Notes under the pieces: model-generated
What the model saw: the letters and a program-made list of their open reading frames with translations, nothing else
Databases searched by the model: none
Told to the model about the DNA's origin: nothing
Assembly (NCBI GenBank): GCA_948467645.1
Contig: CAOKFD010000003.1
Coordinates: 19,453-83,452, forward strand
From: Fimadaptatus sp948467645
GTDB taxonomy: Bacteria > Bacillota > Clostridia > Christensenellales > Aristaeellaceae
DNA length: 64,000 nucleotides
Direction: 5' to 3'
Translations under genes and position numbers: made by a program
Part shown: positions 33,125 through 40,645 of the stretch, one piece after another
Layout: every line of letters begins with the position of its first letter
Numbering within the stretch: the first letter of the stretch is position 1

Positions 33125-34717
33125 TTAGTCGATCAGCGGCTCTATCAGGCTCTTAAGCAGTTCATAGGTTATCGAGCCGACTTTGTTATATACGATTCTG
33201 CCCTCAGCGTCCACAACAACAGTCATGGGAAGCATTGTCGAGCCGCCCAGCGACGCAATTACACTGCCGTCGCTGTCCAGCGCAAACGGCATCGTGTAGC
33301 CCTGTCCGTCCAGATATTCCTGCACGTCGTCAGTGATAAGCTCTGAATGAATCGCGACGAGTTCTATCTTATCCGATAATTCGTCGTATATCTTCTGGAA
33401 ATGCGGCAATTCGTTCACGCACGGCGTGCACCACGTCGCCCAGAAGTTAATTATTACCGGCTTGCCCTTACAGGCGCTGAGGCTGAACTCGCCGTCATCT
33501 GTGCCATACAGCGGCACTGTGAAGTCGGGGCACATCATACCCACTTCACTGCCCACCTGAACATCGGCCGATTCCTGCACGGGAGCCTGCGTCGGCGCGT
33601 CAGTCGCACTCGGCTGATCAGCTGCGGCTTTAGCAGTAGTGCTTACCGTTGGTTCAGGCGTAGTCGTAGGCGCAGCTTCAGTTGTCTGAACAGTTGCCGT
33701 CGGTTGAGACGCGGCCGGCTTATTATTGTTCTCTGGCTTATTTACGAACCACATCATACCCGCGAGCAGCACCAGCGCAAGCCCCCAGCATACGGCTGAG
33801 CGCGTCCGGCGGCGCTTGCTATCGGCGGAAGTATTGCTTACTTCGCTGCCGCGCAGTGCGAGTTTGCCGCCCTTCCAGCTTATCGCGCCGGTGGGGCACT
33901 CGCCTATGCAGTCGCCGCACTGTATACACTCATGATCGCCAACGTGCCTGATGTCCACCTTACAATGGCTCACACAGCGGCCGCAGTCGGTGCATTTGCC
34001 CGCGTCCACCTTGACGCCCAACAGCGATATGCGCGCGAACAGCCCGTATATCGCGCCCAGCGGACACATGAAGCGGCAGAAGGCCCGGTACACGAACGCG
34101 CACGATGCGAATATCGCGACCATTATCACGAACTTGCGCGTAAAAAGTATGCCCAGCATCGAGAACTTATCCGCGTTGGCCGGGTTCGCGAGCAGTCCTA
34201 TCGCGCCCTCGAACGTACCGGCGGGACAGATGTATTTGCAGAACGCGGGCACTGGGAATTTCTGTGCGGCATAGCTTAGCGGAATTATGACCACGAATAT
34301 GGCCAATATCACGTATTTCAGCCACGACAGTACGCGCGTGAAGCGGTTCTTGCGCAGCTTGGGTACAGGTATTTTATGCAGCAATTCCTGAATAAGCCCC
34401 AGCGGGCACAGCCAGCCGCATATCGTGCGCCCCAGCGTAAGCCCAAGCAGCAGCAGTATGCCCAGCACATACGCGGGCGCGCGATTGCCCGACGACGCGA
34501 GCGCGTTTTGCAGTGCGCCCAGCGGACATGCGCCCACCGCGCCTGGACAGGAATAGCAGTTGAAGCCCGGCACGCACATGTTCTTGAGCGGGCCGGTATA
34601 GATTTCGCCCTCGATAAAGCCCTTCACATGGGCGTTGTACAGCAGCGCCGCATAGACCTGAATCAGTCTGCGCCGCGTGGGCTTATGCGCCGCCCACCAT
34701 GTCTTTAACTTATCCAA
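33125..34717 (-). CDS. Membrane 4Fe-4S protein (NapH/Fer4_5-like) fused to a TlpA/ResA thioredoxin domain
   Basis: This 530-residue fusion has residues 1-260 as a polytopic membrane ferredoxin, with cysteine motifs NCYSCPGAVGACPLGAL, CGWLCPLGL, FCKYICPAG and FMCPLGAIYG. Two ferredoxin clusters (CTDCGRCVSHCKVD and CIQCGDCIGECPTGAI) follow, then another membrane helix and a Pro/Thr/Ala-rich linker. Residues about 390-530 are an external TlpA domain with active site W-C-T-P-C (C430, C433) in INFWATWCTPCVNEL. Electrons could pass from cytoplasmic ferredoxins across the membrane to reduce disulfides outside. That role is inferred from domain order. It overlaps the upstream CXXC-protein gene by eight bases. 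Confidence 0.88.
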   Translation of the reverse strand: MDKLKTWWAAHKPTRRRLIQVYAALLYNAHVKGFIEGEIYTGPLKNMCVPGFNCYSCPGAVGACPLGALQNALASSGNRAPAYVLGILLLLGLTLGRTICGWLCPLGLIQELLHKIPVPKLRKNRFTRVLSWLKYVILAIFVVIIPLSYAAQKFPVPAFCKYICPAGTFEGAIGLLANPANADKFSMLGILFTRKFVIMVAIFASCAFVYRAFCRFMCPLGAIYGLFARISLLGVKVDAGKCTDCGRCVSHCKVDIRHVGDHECIQCGDCIGECPTGAISWKGGKLALRGSEVSNTSADSKRRRTRSAVCWGLALVLLAGMMWFVNKPENNNKPAASQPTATVQTTEAAPTTTPEPTVSTTAKAAADQPSATDAPTQAPVQESADVQVGSEVGMMCPDFTVPLYGTDDGEFSLSACKGKPVIINFWATWCTPCVNELPHFQKIYDELSDKIELVAIHSELITDDVQEYLDGQGYTMPFALDSDGSVIASLGGSTMLPMTVVVDAEGRIVYNKVGSITYELLKSLIEPLID

Positions 34718-35498
34718 GTCCTATACACTCCGTACATATATTTATCGCCTTAACCAGTACGTCCCTCATGCCGCCGTTTGCTATGCCGCAGGCGATCAGC
34801 GCCGCCGCCGCGACGTACAGCGCGCCGCGCAGTATCATTCTGCCTTTGCCTGCGTTAGTCGGCTTTTTCGGCAAAGGCTGTGCAAGTTTGGGCGCTTGGG
34901 AAGCGGCTTCTGCCTCACGGGATATGCTTTTATAGCACACCTGAGCGCGGGCAAACAGCGCTGCGAACGCAAGCAGTACCCACGGCCCGACATTCAGCAG
35001 CATCGCACCCATCACGCTTTCCAATTCCCACGAGGTAAAATTAGCGATATTAAGCAGATAAAGCGCGGCGGGCACGGCGCACAGCGCACATATCGCGCCG
35101 CATATCACCGCCGCAAGTCTGCGCTGCTTTTCTTCGGCAAGCATCGCAGGGGTTTTCTGCACGCGCGCAAGGAGCAGGTTCAGCCGGGCAGCCGGGTCTG
35201 GCACAGGCATTTGCGGCTTTTGCGGCCGCAAAACGCGCTGTACAATCGCCGCACACAGCGCGGCCAGCCACAGCCAGAACGCCCACGCAATATTGCTAAG
35301 GCGCACAGTCACTATCTCGCGGCTGTACACGTCGTTTATGCGCACGCCCGCGCTTGTGAAGTTGTCGGGCGCGTTGCCGACGCGATACGCGGATATGCAC
35401 TGCGTAATCAACAGCACCGCCAATAGCAGCGTCGTCAAAGCCGCCGCCGCTTCTGTCCAACGTATCCTGCCTTTTACTGTCTTTTTAGATTCGCTCAT
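34710..35498 (-). CDS. CD1871A-type CXXC-motif membrane protein with long N-terminal extension
   Basis: The 262-residue protein has five or so hydrophobic helices. The last ~60 residues (MILRGALYVAAAALIACG, then NGGMRDVLVKAINICTECIGLG) match the short CD1871A family, whose C-terminal CXXC is invariant. Here that unit is joined to about 200 extra residues with further helices (WTEAAAALTTLLLAVLLITQ, IAWAFWLWLAALCAAIV). The CXXC could relay electrons to or from the adjacent membrane ferredoxin-thioredoxin protein, whose gene overlaps its 3' end. The function of the family is not established. Confidence 0.75.
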   Translation of the reverse strand: MSESKKTVKGRIRWTEAAAALTTLLLAVLLITQCISAYRVGNAPDNFTSAGVRINDVYSREIVTVRLSNIAWAFWLWLAALCAAIVQRVLRPQKPQMPVPDPAARLNLLLARVQKTPAMLAEEKQRRLAAVICGAICALCAVPAALYLLNIANFTSWELESVMGAMLLNVGPWVLLAFAALFARAQVCYKSISREAEAASQAPKLAQPLPKKPTNAGKGRMILRGALYVAAAALIACGIANGGMRDVLVKAINICTECIGLG

Positions 35499-35535
35499 GG
35501 GCGCTCCCCTTTCGGCCGCGCTTTATGCCTTGGCG

Positions 35536-36459
35536 TCACGCCGCCTTTTTAAGTGTTACTTCGATTTCGCCGCCGTTTGCTTCCATGACGAAGTTATCGG
35601 TCACGCGCTCGTAGCCCTCGGGCACCTTCAGCACATGCACTTCATAGGCATATGCGTTTTCGGCTTCATATAGCGACACGCCTTCCGCGTCGGATACCGC
35701 CACGGCGCAGGTCGTATCGTCGCAGAACTGGGTCATGACGCCCGCGACCGGCGCGCCCGATTCGTCAATGTACCTGACTTTGTACTGAACAGGGCCTTCA
35801 ACCGCGGTGGCGGCATTTGCCTCAGCAAAAATACTGCCATCGGCGTTCAGCAGACTAAGGCTGGTTATGTCGGAGTTACCGAGCGCATTGGCTATGCTTA
35901 TGTTCAGGGCGAGCCAGTGCTCAGCCTGCTCCACGGTGCTGAGCAGCGCCGTTGCGTCGCCAGATATGCCGCCGATCAGCGGCACTATGCTTACGCCGCA
36001 CTCCAGATTGGTGAGGTCGATTGTACGGACATAACCCGCATCGTCGCGCTCCATACTGCTTATCGCGATGGATTCCATGCCGGACGTACCGTTGTTAAAC
36101 AGTATGTCGGCTTCGTCGGAATCGCTATTTACGCGGATTTGGGCATTGCTGTCGTTTAGCATGTATATGTTCAGACCCGTGTTTTCCTGCACTTCGCCGT
36201 TTACGGCAAGTGTAAGCTGACTTGCGTCGGTCAGCAGTTCAACCGTTACGCCGTCTGCCTCAGCATTGTTATCCTCGTCTGGCGCGGCGGTTGACTGCGC
36301 CGCATCTTTTGTCAGATCCAGCATTCCGTACAGCGACACGTTTGTTCCGTCGGAAAGCGTCACATTGGGGCTTTCTGCGCTGTCGGCAAAGGCCACGGCA
36401 GTTAAGCATAAAGAAAGCGCCGCCGTCAAAAGCAGCGAAACCAGTTTCTTTGTGTGCAT
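35536..36459 (-). CDS. Secreted protein with a C-terminal beta-sandwich (Cna-B/transthyretin-like) domain
   Basis: This 307-residue exported protein has signal peptide MHTKKLVSLLLTAALSLCLTAVAFADS. The centre (about 60-220) is not recognised. The last 90 residues (VQYKVRYIDESGAPVAGVMTQFCDD ... APVAGV-type loop ... VPEGYERVTDNFVMEANGGEIEVTLK) resemble the repeat folds of Cna-B or transthyretin-like surface modules. Two cysteines in this domain (FCDDTTC) could be a target of the neighbouring extracytoplasmic thioredoxin. The open frame extends to 36519, but ATG 36459 after AGGAGGAATTATCG is the clear start. Confidence 0.65.
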   Translation of the reverse strand: MHTKKLVSLLLTAALSLCLTAVAFADSAESPNVTLSDGTNVSLYGMLDLTKDAAQSTAAPDEDNNAEADGVTVELLTDASQLTLAVNGEVQENTGLNIYMLNDSNAQIRVNSDSDEADILFNNGTSGMESIAISSMERDDAGYVRTIDLTNLECGVSIVPLIGGISGDATALLSTVEQAEHWLALNISIANALGNSDITSLSLLNADGSIFAEANAATAVEGPVQYKVRYIDESGAPVAGVMTQFCDDTTCAVAVSDAEGVSLYEAENAYAYEVHVLKVPEGYERVTDNFVMEANGGEIEVTLKKAA

Positions 36460-36571
36460 CGATAATTCCTCCTGAAAGCATTTATATTGACATGTCGGGC
36501 AGTGCTGCAAACCTGCCATACTGTAATTAGATGAATCCGTGTGGGATTTAGTTCCTTAATGCAGCTCTGCC

Positions 36572-37129
36572 TTAAAGACTTAACTCGTGCTGTGCGTTCA
36601 TCAGCGCTATTTCCGCGCGGTCATGCGTCACGAATATTATAGTATGTATGCCGCGATTGCAAATGAGCTGCGCCGCGTTTGCGCGCGCGGCTTCGTCGAG
36701 GCCGCGAAACGGCTCGTCCATTATAAGCAGATCGGGCTTTACCGCCAGTGCGCGCGCTATCGCAACCCGGCGCTTCATGCCGCCCGAGAATTTGCTGACC
36801 GGGCGGTCGAGATCGTCCTCCAGCCCCAGCGCACAAAGCAGCCCACGCGCGTCATCCAGCGCCGATTTGCCCGCGGCGAAGCACAAGTTTTGAATAGCAG
36901 TCAGGTTTTCGATCAGCCTGTCCTCCTGAAACACAATCGACATTTTGCCTTCGCCGCGCAGTACATATCCCGCGTCGGGCTTTATCAGCCCCGCCATTAT
37001 GCCCGTAAGCGTGCTTTTGCCCACGCCCGAAGGGCCGGTTATCGCGGTTATGCCTTTGCCAAACTCATACGTCAGATTGTTCAGCACGCGGCGGCCGGCA
37101 AACGATTTTGAGACATTATCCAGCTTCAT
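36572..37129 (-). CDS. ABC importer ATPase (SsuB/TauB/NrtD-like, short form)
   Basis: The 185-residue ATPase has a complete core: Walker A GPSGVGKST, Q-loop FQEDRLIENL, signature FSGGMKRRVAIARAL, Walker B LLIMDEPFRGLD and H-loop VTHDRAE. It lacks the C-terminal 50-70 residues usual in this group, giving a minimal nucleotide-binding domain. Its start overlaps the permease end by 14 bases, so the two are translationally coupled. It energises the permease at 37116-37883 and the binding protein at 37960-38952. Confidence 0.85.
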   Translation of the reverse strand: MKLDNVSKSFAGRRVLNNLTYEFGKGITAITGPSGVGKSTLTGIMAGLIKPDAGYVLRGEGKMSIVFQEDRLIENLTAIQNLCFAAGKSALDDARGLLCALGLEDDLDRPVSKFSGGMKRRVAIARALAVKPDLLIMDEPFRGLDEAARANAAQLICNRGIHTIIFVTHDRAEIALMNAQHELSL

Positions 37130-37883
37130 CGCGTTTCGCCCCCGGTATCAGTTTTTCGCACGCCAGACTTATCAGCACGATCACCAGCGTCCACGCCAGC
37201 ACTTCGCCGGTGTTAAGGTATATCTTCGCGTCGTACAGGCGCTCGCCTATCGAGCCCGGCGGCAGGCCGATTACCTCAGCCGCCACGCCCGACTTCCAGC
37301 ACAGGCCGCACGCAAGGCGGCACGCGCTCAGAAGCGGCTGTTTGACCGCAGGCATGTACAGGTATTTCAGTCTGCGCATGAAGCCCACCTCAAACACATC
37401 CGCCATTTCAAGTAGCTTCACATCGACGCTTTCCAGCCCTAATCCCACCTGAGAATAGAATATCGGCAATGCCATCAGAAACGATATGAACACCGACAGG
37501 TACCGCGCGCGCACCCACACCAGCGCCAGTATTACAAAAGACGCAACCGGCACCGACTTCACGCACATCATAAGCGGCCTGAGCAATGCGCGCACGGGCG
37601 GCAGTACATGCGCCGCCACGCCCAGCACCGTGCCCATTACCAGCGCCAGCACGAACCCAGCCGATATGCGTAATGTTGACGAAACGAGCGCCATATAAAA
37701 CCCGCGCTCGCGCATCAGACCAAAGAGTATGTTAAGCACGCGCAAGGGCGGCGTGAGCAGTATGTCCTGCCCCAGTGCACGCGCGCCCAGTTCCCACACG
37801 ATCAGCCAGAACGCCACCGCCACCGCGCGCATATACAGGCGCTCCGGCGTGCGTCCCAGTTCACGGTTAATCCGCATGGTCAT
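37116..37883 (-). CDS. ABC importer permease (SsuC/TauC-like)
   Basis: The 255-residue permease has six predicted helices and a BPD_transp_1 core. The coupling loop reads VGLGLESVDVKLLEMADVFE followed by VGFMRRLKYLYMPAVKQPLLSACRLACGLCWKSGVAAEVIG, which is the SsuC/TauC form. Relatives import sulfonates, nitrate or thiamine precursors, but the substrate here is undetermined. ATG 37883 is preceded by CGGAGGATATGACC. A terminator-like hairpin separates it from the binding-protein gene upstream. Confidence 0.87.
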   Translation of the reverse strand: MTMRINRELGRTPERLYMRAVAVAFWLIVWELGARALGQDILLTPPLRVLNILFGLMRERGFYMALVSSTLRISAGFVLALVMGTVLGVAAHVLPPVRALLRPLMMCVKSVPVASFVILALVWVRARYLSVFISFLMALPIFYSQVGLGLESVDVKLLEMADVFEVGFMRRLKYLYMPAVKQPLLSACRLACGLCWKSGVAAEVIGLPPGSIGERLYDAKIYLNTGEVLAWTLVIVLISLACEKLIPGAKRDEAG

Positions 37884-37906
37884 ATCCTCCGGGATAAACT
37901 AATTCT

Positions 37907-37940
37907 AAAAAAGGGAACGCAAGTATACGCTTGCGCTCCC
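37907..37940 (-). terminator. Terminator between binding-protein and permease genes
   Basis: GGGAACGCAAG (37913-37923) pairs with CTTGCGCTCCC (37930-37940) with one mismatch and has a six-T run on the minus strand. Partial termination here would give more binding protein than permease from one promoter. Confidence 0.75.
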
Positions 37941-37959
37941 CGACCGCACTAAAGCTGGA

Positions 37960-38952
37960 TTACGCGGCTTCTGCCTGAACAGCATCCGCGCCGTAGTAGA
38001 AATCGTCGCCCGGCAGAGCGCCGCCCACCGCCTTGGGGTTCATGTCGAACAGAATCTCAAGGAAGCCTTCTACCTTAGTACGCATTTCATTGCCGCTTAT
38101 GAAAACGATATTGCACTTGGGGATAGCCTGCTCCGCAACTGCGGCTTTGGCAATGCCGTTTTGCTCGATTATAGCCGCAGCCTCAGCCGGGTTTTCGTTT
38201 ACGAAGTTCACCGACTGCTCATATGCCTCAAGCAAAGCCGTCAGTTCATCGGGATGCTGCTCGGCAAACTCGCTGCGCACCACCAGCACACCCGTCACCA
38301 TGCCGCTGCCGTCGCTTACCTTGTCCCACTCTTCGTTCAGGTTGAGCGCCACGCGCAGGTTATCATTGCCCGCCAGCACGGTGGTCACGAACGGCTCGGG
38401 CAGTACGGCCAGATCGGCGGTGCCGCTCTGCAGCGCCGCGGCCAGTTCGGTATGCTCGGACTTGAATTCGACGGTCACGTCGGTTTCGGGATCGATACCG
38501 TTCTGGCTGAGTATGTAATCCACGGAGTACTCCGGGGTCGCGCCCTTACCGCTGGAATATACCGTACGGCCCTTGAGGTCGGCAACCGAATTGACGGTAT
38601 CGCCCGCCTCAACAACGTAGAGAATGCCCAGAGTGTTTATCATGGCGACCTTCACGCCGCCGTTGGTGTTGTTGTAAAGCACGCTCGCCAGATTGGACGG
38701 CACAGCCGCAACGTCCAGTTCGCCCTTGACCAGCAGCGCCGTGATTTCATCGGGCGCGCCCGCGATCGTGAACTGATAATTGCTGTTGCCGTCGGCGGCG
38801 TCCTTGAGCATCTGCGCCATGCCCATGGAAGTGGGGCCCTTGAGCGCGCCGATGCGCACCGCAGTTGTTTCCGATGTTGAGTCTTCCGCCTGCGCGCAGC
38901 CCATAATCAGCACGAGCGTCAGAGCCAGCAGCATTGATACGAGTTTCTTCAT
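37960..38952 (-). CDS. ABC substrate-binding lipoprotein (NMT1/SsuA/TauA superfamily)
   Basis: This 330-residue lipoprotein has signal MKKLVSMLLALTLVLIMGC (lipidation at C19). The mature fold is the type II binding protein of the NMT1/ThiY/SsuA group: VRIGALKGPTSMGMAQMLKDA, then GELDVAAVPSNLASVLYN, LKGRTVYSSGKGATPEYS and DLAVLPEPFVTTVLA. Relatives bind sulfonates, pyrimidine precursors of thiamine, or other small anions, and residue-level prediction is not possible. It heads the minus-strand locus running to 33125. A symmetric element around 39032-39077 may control it. Confidence 0.87.
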   Translation of the reverse strand: MKKLVSMLLALTLVLIMGCAQAEDSTSETTAVRIGALKGPTSMGMAQMLKDAADGNSNYQFTIAGAPDEITALLVKGELDVAAVPSNLASVLYNNTNGGVKVAMINTLGILYVVEAGDTVNSVADLKGRTVYSSGKGATPEYSVDYILSQNGIDPETDVTVEFKSEHTELAAALQSGTADLAVLPEPFVTTVLAGNDNLRVALNLNEEWDKVSDGSGMVTGVLVVRSEFAEQHPDELTALLEAYEQSVNFVNENPAEAAAIIEQNGIAKAAVAEQAIPKCNIVFISGNEMRTKVEGFLEILFDMNPKAVGGALPGDDFYYGADAVQAEAA

Positions 38953-39031
38953 TGGGGTATACCACCTTTCAACATCCCGGCTATTCGCCGATAATATATC
39001 CTGCGCCTTGGAGTTGCTGCGCTGCTATTTT

Positions 39032-39077
39032 TGCCTGAGAGCAAAACAATTATTATAGGTAGTACTGTTCTCAGGCA
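39032..39077 (-). promoter_or_regulatory. Inverted repeat around a -10 box upstream of the binding-protein gene
   Basis: TGCCTGAGA (39032-39040) and TCTCAGGCA (39069-39077) are perfect 9-bp inverted repeats. Between them on the minus strand lies TATAAT (39057-39052). No good -35 is seen, so activator dependence or repression through the repeat is plausible. The sequence could instead fold as an RNA hairpin. Confidence 0.4.
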
Positions 39078-39117
39078 TAAAGCCGCGCGCTCTGCCTTGG
39101 CGTTGGAATCGCTGTGA

Positions 39118-39768
39118 TTAGTTTTCCTGTCTGAGCGCCTTTACGACTGCGGCGGGATCGCTTGCGCCGAACAGCGCAGAACCCGCAACCAGCACATTTG
39201 CGCCCGCTTCGATAAGCTTGGGCGCGGTCTGCGCGTTAACGCCGCCGTCCACCTCGATTAGCATATCATCCAGCCCGCGCCGCACGCACATGTCGCGCAG
39301 ATCGGCCACCTTGCGGTAGGAGCTTTCGATCAGCTTCTGGCCGCCGAAGCCGGGATTTACGCTCATTATCAGCACCATTTCCACATCGTCCAGCACGTAT
39401 TCCAGTTCAGTCAGGGGTGTTGCGGGATTCAGCACCACGCCCGGACGCTTGCCCAGTGCGCGTATCTGCTGAAGCACGCGATGCAGATGATGCGTGGATT
39501 CGACATGCACGGTTATTCCATCCGCGCCCGCCGCCGCGAATTCCTCTATATATCGTTCGGGCTGCTTAATCATGAGGTGCACGTCGCGATAAGTATCGAT
39601 ATTTTTGAGCGCGCCGAGCAGTCCCGGCCCGAATGATATATTGGGCACGAACATGCCGTCCATCACGTCGAAGTGCAGCCAGTCCGCGCCCGCCGCGAGC
39701 ACGCGGTCTATGTCCGCGCCCACGTTGAGCCAGTTAGCCGCGAGTAACGATGCGGAAACCTTAATCAT
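39118..39768 (-). CDS. rpe: Ribulose-phosphate 3-epimerase
   Basis: The 216-residue TIM-barrel enzyme interconverts ribulose-5-phosphate and xylulose-5-phosphate. Signature segments are VSASLLAANWLNVGADI, LHFDVMDGMFVPNISFG with metal-binding His and Asp, DVHLMIKQPERYI, MSVNPGFGGQKLI and IEVDGGVNAQTAP. Length is standard. The open frame extends 21 codons upstream, but ATG 39768, after AAAGGTGG and overlapping the rsgA end by eight bases, begins the conserved sequence. It is the last gene of the long housekeeping run. Confidence 0.96.
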   Translation of the reverse strand: MIKVSASLLAANWLNVGADIDRVLAAGADWLHFDVMDGMFVPNISFGPGLLGALKNIDTYRDVHLMIKQPERYIEEFAAAGADGITVHVESTHHLHRVLQQIRALGKRPGVVLNPATPLTELEYVLDDVEMVLIMSVNPGFGGQKLIESSYRKVADLRDMCVRRGLDDMLIEVDGGVNAQTAPKLIEAGANVLVAGSALFGASDPAAVVKALRQEN

Positions 39769-40630
39769 ATCTGTTTTTCCACCTTTCGCGCATTTCATCG
39801 AAAATCTGCTTGTAGCGTTCGTAGCGTTCATCGCTCATCAGGCTTTCGCGTTCGGCCTTGAACATGCAGCCCGGCTCGCTGATATGCGCACATGGCGCAA
39901 AGCGGCAGCCGCTCACATTGTCAAACTCGGGATAGCCCTTCTGCACGTCCATCGGCTCCATCAACGGCAGATCGAGCAGGCTGAATCCGGGCGTGTCGAA
40001 CACCAGCGTGTCTTCGCCCACGTCGATAAGCTCGACATGGCGCGTGGTGTGCCGGCCGCGCTCGGTTCGGCGCGACAGACCGCCGGTCTCCAGCTCAAGC
40101 CCGAACAGCGTGCTTATGATTGTGGACTTGCCCACGCCCGACTGCCCCGCCCACGCGCACGCGCGGCCGCGGGTCATATCGCGTACATTATCAAGACCTG
40201 CGCCTGTTTTAGAACTGACCATGCACACGGGCACGCCGCTCTTTTCATACTGCGCCGCGATGGACTTTGCCATATCCGGATCGAGATCGGCCTTGGATAC
40301 TATGACAGCCGCGTCTATGCCCGCCATATGGCAGATTATCAGCAGCTTATCCAGCATCAGCAGATCGGGTTGCGGATTGCACGCGGCCACCTGTAAAAGC
40401 GCTATGTCTATATTGGCCACAGGCGGGCGTTCGAGGCTGTTCTTGCGCTCAAGCACACGTTCCAGCCAGCCGTCCGCTTCGTCCTCGCCCGGCGTAAACT
40501 CCACAAAGTCGCCTACCGTCGGCGTTATCTTCTGCCTTCTGAGCGAGCCGCGCGCGCGCAGGGTGTACTTTTCGCCCTCGCACAGCGCGGTATAGAACCC
40601 GCCCACTCCCTTTACAATGCGCCCCGTCAA
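39761..40630 (-). CDS. rsgA: Ribosome small subunit-dependent GTPase A
   Basis: The 289-residue circularly permuted GTPase matures the 30S ribosomal subunit. An N-terminal OB domain (GVGGFYTALCEGEKYTLRARG) is followed by the GTPase motifs in permuted order: VSKADL (G4), then AGQSGVGKST (G1) and DTPGF (G3). A C-terminal zinc finger has C-x7-H-x-S-like pattern (GCRFAPCAHISEPGC). TTG 40630 is the start, nine bases after GGAGG. It sits between prkC and rpe, the usual Bacillota order. Confidence 0.96.
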   Translation of the reverse strand: MTGRIVKGVGGFYTALCEGEKYTLRARGSLRRQKITPTVGDFVEFTPGEDEADGWLERVLERKNSLERPPVANIDIALLQVAACNPQPDLLMLDKLLIICHMAGIDAAVIVSKADLDPDMAKSIAAQYEKSGVPVCMVSSKTGAGLDNVRDMTRGRACAWAGQSGVGKSTIISTLFGLELETGGLSRRTERGRHTTRHVELIDVGEDTLVFDTPGFSLLDLPLMEPMDVQKGYPEFDNVSGCRFAPCAHISEPGCMFKAERESLMSDERYERYKQIFDEMRERWKNRYD

Positions 40631-40645
40631 TACGATTATCCTCCG

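Noticed and set aside
39001..39117. Riboswitch upstream of the importer locus
   Set aside because: The only structure is a 9-bp inverted repeat with a 28-base loop. No conserved core of a known riboswitch such as TPP or SAM is visible.
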